From NCBI GenBank assembly GCA_017410745.1, contig JAFPPJ010000367.1, forward strand, positions 1-6,691: DNA of 6,691 bases. The letters are read 5' to 3'. Source of the DNA: Oscillospiraceae bacterium (lineage in GTDB: Bacteria; Bacillota; Clostridia; Oscillospirales; Ruminococcaceae). The notes below the pieces were generated by a model. The model was not told the DNA's origin. It saw nothing but the letters and a program-made list of their open reading frames with translations, and searched no databases. Positions 1-5,180 of the stretch are shown here, piece by piece. Every line of letters starts with the position of its first letter. Position 1 is the stretch's first letter. A program made the translations under genes and the position numbers.

Positions 1-1264
1 ATTCTTTTCCCTTGAGCACATACACCGTATCAAGTACCAGTGACTTTGCGAACTTCATTATATCTTCCTTCGTTACAGCCTTTATGATCTCGGAATATTC
101 CTTGGGTGAGAGCGTATTCTCGATCATATACCTGTCTGAATACCATCCTACCAGCGATGACGGGAAATCATAGTATGCCTTGAGCTGATTGAGTTCGATT
201 ATGCGCACCTGCTCGAGCAGATCGTCTTCAAATTCGCCGTCCTGTATGATCTTGAGCTGATGCATGATCTCTGCCCTTGCCGTATCTATCTTTGATGCAT
301 CAAGTCCGCTGTCTATAGTAACAACATTCTTGAACACATTGCCCGAACAGCTGCAGTAATAGCAAAGCGACATCTTTTCGCGCACATTCTTGTACAGCAG
401 CGAGAACGGTGCCGAGCAGAACATCTTCAGGAAAAGCTTTTCAGCTGCCTCTACATTCTCATAGCGGGCAAACTTGAATGCCATGACCATCTTGCTCTGG
501 GTGATATCGAGAGTGTCCGACGCCTCGCAAACCTCGCTCTTGATGGGCGAAGGGCTGAAATAGGTAAATTCCGGAAGCTGCACATCTCTTGTGAATACGC
601 TGCGGATATATTCCTCGCATTCCTCGGAAAGAGGATTGCCGCCGTAGAATATCTCTATATGTGCAGTTGCGAGCATCTGCTGATATGCCTTGTATACGAT
701 CTCGGGAGTGAGCTTCTCAGCCTGCTCTGCTGTACCCTTGAGCCTTATACTGCTGTTCTCGCCCACATATGTGCGCTTTCTTGCGTTAAGGAGCGCATAA
801 GACCGCTTGTCATTGATCACGCCGTTTATATCGTTGATCATCTCCATGAGCCTCAGCTTGAACAGCTTTTCCGGGAAAACGCCGTTCTCCGTTGCGGGAC
901 GGAATATGCATCCGCAAAGGAGCTTGATTATCTCCAGCGTGAGCTTCTCGCCCTCAAGCGCATATTTATCGGATATGCATGATGTGCGGAACTCCGTGCA
1001 TCTGTAATCGCCGAATCTGCTGTCAGACACGCCCAGAGATGCACCGTAAAGCTCCGCGAGCTTGCTGCTGAAGCTCGTCATATCGGGATAGTCTTCATTG
1101 GTGCCGTCAAGGATATATGAGAGCATACCGTATGCAGATGTATTCTCCTCATTGAAGGGATATGTCATATACACCTGGAATACGCTCTTCTTGAACTTTT
1201 CATCCGTGATGGTGGTGAATGCGACATGTTCTGCAGAATCTAAAAAGCATCTTTTTCTTATCAT
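1..1264 (-). CDS. ymfF: YfmF/YmfF-type inactive M16 peptidase homologue (EF-P 5-aminopentanol modification-associated), 3' end cut by window
   Basis: The frame is open for 421 codons from the ATG at 1264 to the left edge. The family is about 425 residues long, so only a few residues and the stop are missing. An AGGAG site lies 8 nt before the ATG, and the start is 17 bp after the upstream deaminase stop. The family pattern is visible: an N-terminal beta strand with YPF near residues 35-37, then SYILDGT followed by YPD, and KLAELYGAS near 69-77, where YmfF proteins have PYVLxRGT and LYGAS. A central NDK motif follows, and NVREKMSLCYYC near 308-319 matches the conserved R...Y segment of the C-terminal M16 half. 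The HxxEH zinc motif of active M16 peptidases is absent, as expected for this family. Relatives usually pair with a zinc-bearing partner (YmfH), which would lie just past the left edge. NCBI spells the family name YfmF; the Bacillus subtilis locus is ymfF. The EF-P role comes from the family name, not from this sequence. Confidence 0.85.
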   Translation of the reverse strand, partial: MIRKRCFLDSAEHVAFTTITDEKFKKSVFQVYMTYPFNEENTSAYGMLSYILDGTNEDYPDMTSFSSKLAELYGASLGVSDSRFGDYRCTEFRTSCISDKYALEGEKLTLEIIKLLCGCIFRPATENGVFPEKLFKLRLMEMINDINGVINDKRSYALLNARKRTYVGENSSIRLKGTAEQAEKLTPEIVYKAYQQMLATAHIEIFYGGNPLSEECEEYIRSVFTRDVQLPEFTYFSPSPIKSEVCEASDTLDITQSKMVMAFKFARYENVEAAEKLFLKMFCSAPFSLLYKNVREKMSLCYYCSCSGNVFKNVVTIDSGLDASKIDTARAEIMHQLKIIQDGEFEDDLLEQVRIIELNQLKAYYDFPSSLVGWYSDRYMIENTLSPKEYSEIIKAVTKEDIMKFAKSLVLDTVYVLKGKE

Positions 1265-1281
1265 TTTGTGTACTCCTGTTA

Positions 1282-1770
1282 TCAGTATCCATCAGAACCG
1301 CTCAGCGATTCATCGAATATTATCCAGTCTGATGTGAATATTTCAGTATACTCATCGTGTGTATTTCTCACATACACGCGTTTTATGCCGGCGTTGAGTA
1401 TGAGCCTCTTGCACATCGCACACGGCTCGACCTTGCCGTAAAGCTCATCTGTTGCAGCATCGTGACACGCAAGGTACAGTGATGCGCCGATCATACTGCT
1501 GCGTGAAGCGCATATGATGGCATTTGCCTCCGCATGGACGCTCCTGCACAGCTCGTATCTCTGCCCCTTTGGGATGTTCAGTCTTTCACGCGTACAAGTG
1601 CCGATCTCACAGCAGTTCTTGCGTCCTCTCGGCGCACCCGTATAGCCGGTGGATATTATCTCATCGGCATTGACGATCACCGCACCGAAATTTCTGCGCA
1701 GGCAAGTGCCGCGTTCAAGCACTGATTCCGCAATATCAAGATAGTAGTTTACCTTATCACGCCGCTGCAT
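1282..1770 (-). CDS. dCMP deaminase (deoxycytidylate deaminase, ComEB-like)
   Basis: This 162-residue zinc enzyme of the cytidine deaminase fold is predicted to convert dCMP to dUMP, the precursor of dTMP, in the cytoplasm. The catalytic HAE motif is at residues 79-81 (zinc ligand H79, proton shuttle E81). The PCAMC motif at 116-120 supplies zinc ligands C117 and C120. The stretch GYTGAPRG at 42-49, followed by C53, C54 and C59, and the ELCRSVHAEANAI segment match Gram-positive dCMP deaminases. Cysteines near 23 and 53 could form the second, structural zinc site known in some members. Length is normal. The ATG at 1770 has a GGGAG site 9-10 nt upstream. That site lies in the loop of a weak 5-bp inverted repeat (1773-1777 with 1787-1791), whose role is unknown. 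It is the fourth gene of the proC operon. Substrate could be another nucleotide, but the motif set favours dCMP. Confidence 0.9.
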   Translation of the reverse strand: MQRRDKVNYYLDIAESVLERGTCLRRNFGAVIVNADEIISTGYTGAPRGRKNCCEIGTCTRERLNIPKGQRYELCRSVHAEANAIICASRSSMIGASLYLACHDAATDELYGKVEPCAMCKRLILNAGIKRVYVRNTHDEYTEIFTSDWIIFDESLSGSDGY

Positions 1771-1802
1771 AACAGATCACTCCCTTATCTGCAGGTCAAG
1801 TG

Positions 1803-2453
1803 TCATTCATCCGACAGGACCTTTGCAAGATCCTTTAGTCCGCTTATCACCGCAGCCGGCTTGTCCGAAGCCCTGAGAGTACCGAAGCCGTATGCTGCAT
1901 GGATAAACGGTATTCCCGCCTGTTCTGCGGAAGCATAGTCTCCTCTTGTGTCTCCGACATATACTGAATTTATGCATTTGTTCTTTTCTATAAGCAGGCG
2001 TATATTCTCAGCCTTTCCCTTGCCGGTATCGCCCCAGCACAGGTAATCACTGAAATATTTCTCAAACCCGGTGTACTCGAGATACGCCTCGATATACCCG
2101 CACTGACAGTTGCTGACTATAAACAGGCGCTTGTCATGGCTGAGCTCCGAGAGCACTTCTTCTTCATTCTCATACAGAATGCCGCCGTTTACGGCGATGA
2201 AGTTGTTCTCATCCTGCGAGCACCTGTCCATCAGTTCCGCACGCCTTGTAGGTGACAGATCCGGAAAAAGCTTGTCCGCTATATCCGTCATTGTCATTCC
2301 CATGACCGAACGAAGATCCTCTGCAGTGAAAGAAGCAGATCTCAGCAGCGGGATGCCCGAGAGCCGAACGGTCTCCGACCATGAGGCAGCGACCGTTTCC
2401 GAAGAATCCCACAGCGTACCGTCAAGGTCAAAAATGATATTTCCTGCGACCAT
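1803..2453 (-). CDS. HAD-superfamily hydrolase, phosphoglycolate phosphatase-like
   Basis: This 216-residue cytoplasmic phosphatase of the haloacid dehalogenase superfamily has all four HAD motifs. Motif I is FDLDGT, with nucleophile D9 and acid/base D11. Motif II is the serine of FIVSN (S114). The motif III lysine is probably K147 in TGKGKAEN. Motif IV is VGDTRGD, with D168 and D172 as magnesium ligands. The alpha-helical insert between residues 16 and about 90 is a subfamily I cap, as in Gph and PgmB enzymes. The physiological substrate cannot be read from sequence; phosphoglycolate or another small phosphoester, or a nucleotide given the deaminase next door, are all possible. The ATG at 2453 follows an AAAGGAAA site that overlaps the TGA stop of the upstream membrane-protein gene, so the two are probably translationally coupled. 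The gap between them is 13 bp. Confidence 0.88.
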   Translation of the reverse strand: MVAGNIIFDLDGTLWDSSETVAASWSETVRLSGIPLLRSASFTAEDLRSVMGMTMTDIADKLFPDLSPTRRAELMDRCSQDENNFIAVNGGILYENEEEVLSELSHDKRLFIVSNCQCGYIEAYLEYTGFEKYFSDYLCWGDTGKGKAENIRLLIEKNKCINSVYVGDTRGDYASAEQAGIPFIHAAYGFGTLRASDKPAAVISGLKDLAKVLSDE

Positions 2454-2466
2454 ATATATTTTCCTT

Positions 2467-3315
2467 TCAGCTGATGATCTTGCCCTTCTTTTTTGATGAG
2501 GGGGCTTCTATCGGGGCTTCCTGTCCGCCCATGTCCGTGAATACGGCATCATCGTCCTCGGGAGGCTTGAGATAGTCGTATTCGGGATTGGTCTGTCCTC
2601 TTTCGCGGTAATAGGGCTCTATCACGCGCTCCTGTATCTGAGGATAGCTGTTGAACATGATAAGGAATCCGATAAAGGATATCAGTATGACAGGAACAAG
2701 TATATACACAGCAGGAGAGCTCAGTATGGACAGCACCACAAGTATGCCGCCGGTGAGCATTACGAGCAGGAGCGTGATGATATTTGTCTTGAGCCCGAGC
2801 GCAGTGAGGTAGAACGAGTTCTTTATCACCTGCTTGAATGTGAGATCCGTGCATACTATCATGGGGAATATGAAGAAATTCATCATGAATACCGTCAGCG
2901 CAAATCCCACCGCTACCACGCAGAACACATTGAAAATGCCGTTGCCCGTGGATTCTGCCACCGCGGGATATACCTGTATGGAGCATATGAACGATATTAC
3001 GAAAACTATATCTATCAGACCTACCGGCAGGCTCATCTTGAGATTGCTCTTGAAGCCCTTCATGAAGTCGTGCCATATGAATGTATCCTTGTCAAGGACA
3101 TAGGAATGGAGCACCTTTGTCATGCCTGCGAGAGCAGGGCCTATAGTCACGATCGGTATAGAGAACAAAAATGTGAGAAGCGAAAGTTTTACCATTTTCC
3201 AGAAGCGCTCAAAAAACATTTCCCAGAATCTGAAAAAGGGCTTCTTCTTAGGTCCGTCTTTTGCTACACCTGAGCCTGCAGCAAGATCATTTCTGCCGAA
3301 AAAAGGGAGATTCAA
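2467..3315 (-). CDS. DUF624/YesL-family integral membrane protein
   Basis: This 282-residue protein has about five predicted membrane segments, near residues 43-66, 95-117, 127-152, 178-197 and 203-223. A basic, aromatic N-terminus (KKKPFFRFW, FERFWKMVK) precedes the first segment, and IPIVTIGPALAGMTKVLH follows. The P-x-x-T-x-GPA stretch and the later FPMIVCTDLTFKQVIKNSF segment are typical of DUF624 proteins. The 60-residue tail from about 224 is cytoplasmic-looking: first ERVIEPYYRERG, then acidic and proline-rich, ending in a lysine cluster. Family function is unknown. Many relatives (YesL of Bacillus subtilis) sit beside carbohydrate ABC transporters, whereas this one sits between proC and a phosphatase gene. 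The start is a TTG at 3315 with GGAAGG about 12 nt upstream, which is long. In-frame extension is limited by a TAA at about 3346, with no ATG or GTG in between. The next in-frame ATG (residue 33) would cut into the conserved N-terminus. Confidence 0.82.
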   Translation of the reverse strand: MNLPFFGRNDLAAGSGVAKDGPKKKPFFRFWEMFFERFWKMVKLSLLTFLFSIPIVTIGPALAGMTKVLHSYVLDKDTFIWHDFMKGFKSNLKMSLPVGLIDIVFVISFICSIQVYPAVAESTGNGIFNVFCVVAVGFALTVFMMNFFIFPMIVCTDLTFKQVIKNSFYLTALGLKTNIITLLLVMLTGGILVVLSILSSPAVYILVPVILISFIGFLIMFNSYPQIQERVIEPYYRERGQTNPEYDYLKPPEDDDAVFTDMGGQEAPIEAPSSKKKGKIIS

Positions 3316-3335
3316 ACGAAATACCAGCCTTCCAT
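3312..3335 (-). other. Seven-codon mini-ORF bridging proC and the DUF624 gene
   Basis: Just after the proC stop (TAA at 3340-3338), an ATG at 3335 opens a frame of seven codons (MEGWYFV). It stops at a TGA that overlaps the TTG start of the membrane-protein gene in the tetranucleotide TTGA. There is no strong ribosome site before the ATG, so it would depend on ribosomes finishing proC. The arrangement could couple translation, or it could be chance in a short spacer. Confidence 0.25.
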
Positions 3336-3337
3336 TA

Positions 3338-4129
3338 TTATTTGCTTAGTTCATATGCACGCTTTGTGCATCTTCTGCAGCAGTCCTTTACGGTGTCTTC
3401 AAGCCTGCCTTCATAGAGGCCGTCAAGTCCTGCAAGAGTAGTGCCTCCGGGCGAAGATACCATTTTGATAAGTTCATCGAGGGTCTTGCCAGAGCCCTTC
3501 ATCATCTCCGCCGAGCCCACCAGTGACTGACAGAACAGACGAAGTGCAGCATCCTCATCTATGCCGCATTCTGCCGCATATGAAACGAATGCCTTGGAGA
3601 ACAGATATATGAATGCGGGAGATGAGCCGTTTATCGCTATTATCTCCTTCATCTTATCCATAGGCACGACCTCTGCTATGCCGCCCGTCTCAAATATTCC
3701 CTTCACGCAGGCAAACTCCTCATCGGAAGTGAATCTGCCCTTTGCAAGCGCAGTTGCGCCCGCACCGAGAAGGAACGGTGTATTCGGCATAACTATGACC
3801 GTATGTGCATCTATGCCCAGCGAGGAAATGATATAGTCCTCTGTAATGCCTGCCGCTATCGATACTATTACATGATCTGCGGTAGCATGGCCTGCTATCT
3901 GCGGGAGCACCGCATCGAATATCTGCGGCTTGATCGCAAGAAAAATATACTTTGATGAAGCCATAAGCGCAGGTATGCTCTCTGCCGCCGTCACACCCGC
4001 AGGAAGAGCCGCCATTTTAGCGGGGTCTGCATCATATGCAGCAACAGAATGCTCTCCGCCGCTGCGAAGTATGCCGCCCATGATAGCGCCGCCCATATTG
4101 CCCGCGCCTATAAATCCAACCTTTAACAT
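3338..4129 (-). CDS. proC: Pyrroline-5-carboxylate reductase
   Basis: This 263-residue cytoplasmic enzyme catalyses the last step of proline synthesis, the NAD(P)H-dependent reduction of 1-pyrroline-5-carboxylate to proline. The N-terminal Rossmann fold opens with KVGFIGAGNMG (residues 3-13). AIKPQ at 65-69 and MPNTPFLLGAGATAL at 114-128 follow. The C-terminal dimer domain carries NGSSPAFIYLF at 167-177 and the family signature VSSPGGTTLAGLD at 224-236. No key residue appears missing, and length is normal. Two in-frame ATGs lie 6 nt apart (4135 and 4129). The AAAGGA ribosome site is only 2 nt from the first but about 8-9 nt from the second, which also gives the usual family N-terminus, so I place the start at 4129. 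It is the promoter-proximal gene of a five-gene leftward operon. Confidence 0.95.
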   Translation of the reverse strand: MLKVGFIGAGNMGGAIMGGILRSGGEHSVAAYDADPAKMAALPAGVTAAESIPALMASSKYIFLAIKPQIFDAVLPQIAGHATADHVIVSIAAGITEDYIISSLGIDAHTVIVMPNTPFLLGAGATALAKGRFTSDEEFACVKGIFETGGIAEVVPMDKMKEIIAINGSSPAFIYLFSKAFVSYAAECGIDEDAALRLFCQSLVGSAEMMKGSGKTLDELIKMVSSPGGTTLAGLDGLYEGRLEDTVKDCCRRCTKRAYELSK

Positions 4130-4181
4130 TTGCATCGTCCTTTCATACCGTCTGTTAAATCAACAAAAACAGCCATTTTAT

Positions 4182-4210
4182 ATTATACCACACTCATACA
4201 AAAAAATCAA
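4182..4210 (-). promoter_or_regulatory. Sigma-A promoter of the proC operon, extended -10
   Basis: On the minus strand the -35 element TTGATT (4210-4205) is separated by 17 bp from a perfect TATAAT (4187-4182). A TG dinucleotide one base before the hexamer makes an extended -10 (TGGTATAAT). Transcription should start near 4175, giving a leader of about 45 nt before the ATG at 4129. No riboswitch-sized leader is present. Confidence 0.8.
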
Positions 4211-4224
4211 GCAAATTTTCACAG

Positions 4225-4239
4225 GTCGGCACGGCCGAC
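4225..4239 (-). other. Perfect 6-bp GC-rich inverted repeat upstream of the proC promoter
   Basis: The arms GTCGGC and GCCGAC are separated by three bases. As RNA this is a stable short hairpin about 60 nt past the araC stop, so it may help end or stabilise that transcript. No U-run follows directly: the next T-tract on the minus strand is about 20 nt further on. A classic intrinsic terminator is therefore not supported, and a protein-binding operator is an alternative. Confidence 0.35.
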
Positions 4240-4243
4240 AGCG

Positions 4244-4256
4244 ATATCATTGATAT
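4244..4256. promoter_or_regulatory. Palindrome ATATCA-T-TGATAT, possible operator
   Basis: This is a perfect inverted repeat with 6-bp arms around one base, about 34 bp upstream of the proC -35 element. The nine bases ATATCATTG recur in the araC promoter at 5110-5118. A dimeric regulator could bind here, but no family is identifiable, and AT-rich palindromes of this size also arise by chance. Confidence 0.25.
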
Positions 4257-4258
4257 AT

Positions 4259-4271
4259 GCAGCTTGGCTGC
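4259..4271 (-). other. 5-bp inverted repeat just after araC
   Basis: GCAGC and GCTGC flank three bases and begin about 27 nt beyond the araC stop codon on the transcribed strand. Together with the stronger hairpin at 4225-4239 it could form the 3' end structure of the araC mRNA. There is no following T-run. Confidence 0.25.
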
Positions 4272-4297
4272 CCCCTCATCCTCGATACACATCTGCC

Positions 4298-5065
4298 CTA
4301 CTGCACGTCTCTGCTGCGGTATTCGCAGGGTGTGAGACCGGTTCGAGCCCTGAACCTGTGCATGAAGCATATATCGTTATCGTAGCCGCAAAGCCCCGCG
4401 ATCTCCTTCACCGTCAGATCCGTAGACGCAAGATAGTACTGTGCGGTCATGATCCTTGCCCTGAGAAGATCCTCATAGCACGGCAGCCCGAACAGCGTCT
4501 TATACAGCTGCTGGAAATGCGATTTGGACAGATTCACCGCCGCTGCAAGCTCTGCCACGTTCCGAAACTGTGCAGGGTTGCTGTACATATCCGCACGAAG
4601 TCTGTCAAGTGCGGCCTTATGTGCATTTATCGGCTCCGCGTCCCTCATGTCCTGCTCCGACACCTTCAGCAGCAGCATGGATATGAGCATGGATATATAT
4701 CTGTCCCTGTGCACCGATGCCGAAAGCTGCTCACGGCTTATCATCCTGAGGAGCTCCTCACATTCCGCTATCCTCGCGGGTATGAGCAGTCTCCCGCATA
4801 CTGCCCCCTCCAGATCCTCTTCTGCACAGTCGAAGTGCAGGAAGTGGTTGACGTACATACTTTGTGAAGCCCGGTATATCTGGGGCTGATCCTTTTCAAA
4901 TATTATGGCACTGTCCGGAGGAACTATCATAGTCCTGCCCTCTGCCTCGAGCACCGCCTCGGATTTGAAGATTATCAGCAGCCTGTCTCCCGATCCTGTG
5001 GGACGTTCTATGAAGAAGCTGCCGCTGTGGCTGACATCGAGACCGACCTTATGAAGTTCAAACAT
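4298..5065 (-). CDS. AraC-family transcriptional regulator, divergent from the arabinofuranosidase
   Basis: This 255-residue cytoplasmic DNA-binding protein has an N-terminal cupin-like sensor domain (about residues 10-85). It includes the VPPDSAIIFEKDQPQIY stretch, which is typical of the arabinose-binding fold. A helical linker runs to about 155. The C-terminal AraC double helix-turn-helix covers about 158-252. The first HTH is VAELAAAVNLSKSHFQQLYK (170-189). The second is VKEIAGLCGYDNDICFMHRF (219-238), followed by RTGLTPCEYR, matching the AraC/XylS signature with G227, F237-R238 equivalents, G243, P246 and Y249. Length is normal. The ATG at 5065 follows AGAAGGTGA. It faces the GH51 gene across 115 bp, which suggests it controls that gene, most likely as an activator responding to arabinose or an arabino-oligosaccharide. 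The ligand and sign of control are inferred. Its strong promoter overlaps the target promoter, so autoregulation is plausible. Confidence 0.9.
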   Translation of the reverse strand: MFELHKVGLDVSHSGSFFIERPTGSGDRLLIIFKSEAVLEAEGRTMIVPPDSAIIFEKDQPQIYRASQSMYVNHFLHFDCAEEDLEGAVCGRLLIPARIAECEELLRMISREQLSASVHRDRYISMLISMLLLKVSEQDMRDAEPINAHKAALDRLRADMYSNPAQFRNVAELAAAVNLSKSHFQQLYKTLFGLPCYEDLLRARIMTAQYYLASTDLTVKEIAGLCGYDNDICFMHRFRARTGLTPCEYRSRDVQ

Positions 5066-5104
5066 AGTTCACCTTCTAATCGTAGGAAAAGTAAGTTTAA
5101 AGAT

Positions 5105-5133
5105 ATTATATATCATTGCACATTTTTTGTCAA
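5105..5133 (-). promoter_or_regulatory. Perfect-consensus sigma-A promoter of the araC-type gene
   Basis: On the minus strand TTGACA (5133-5128) is followed by exactly 17 bp and TATAAT (5110-5105). All twelve hexamer bases match consensus. The predicted start is near 5098, giving a leader of about 33 nt. A perfect promoter is unusual for a regulator gene and suggests that something represses it, possibly its own product. Confidence 0.85.
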
Positions 5134-5154
5134 TATGGTACACTTCACTATAGT
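5127..5154 (+). promoter_or_regulatory. Promoter of the GH51 gene, -35 shared with the araC promoter
   Basis: TTGTCA at 5127-5132 and TATAGT at 5149-5154 are 16 bp apart. Each differs from consensus at one position. The start would be near 5161, leaving a short leader of about 20 nt that holds the ribosome site. The -35 bases overlap five of the six -35 bases of the opposing promoter, so RNA polymerase can hardly occupy both. The -10 falls in an 8-bp palindrome, ACTATAGT (5147-5154). Confidence 0.65.
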
Positions 5155-5165
5155 AATGCCACTAC

Positions 5166-5172
5166 AAGGAGG
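5166..5172 (+). promoter_or_regulatory. Strong ribosome binding site AAGGAGG of the GH51 gene
   Basis: The site is a full match to the 16S rRNA anti-Shine-Dalgarno sequence and lies 8 nt before the ATG at 5181. It fixes that start and predicts efficient translation. Confidence 0.9.
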
Positions 5173-5180
5173 ACACGTTC

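Noticed and set aside
659..1337. Several short plus-strand open frames opposite the YmfF-type gene
   Set aside because: The minus strand is continuously open and matches a known family, while the plus-strand frames are cysteine- and serine-rich shadows.
4130..4135. Start of proC at the upstream ATG (4135)
   Set aside because: The ribosome site would be only 2 nt away. The ATG at 4129 has proper spacing and the family-typical N-terminus.
4200..4239. Intrinsic terminator of araC built from the GTCGGC hairpin and the T7 run
   Set aside because: The T-run starts about 20 nt after the stem and lies within the proC promoter -35 region, so spacing is wrong for intrinsic termination.
4130..4867. 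A 245-codon plus-strand open frame antisense to the araC-type gene
   Set aside because: It has no recognisable domain and an odd composition rich in His, Arg and Cys. The opposite strand encodes a complete AraC-family protein with its own ribosome site and promoter.
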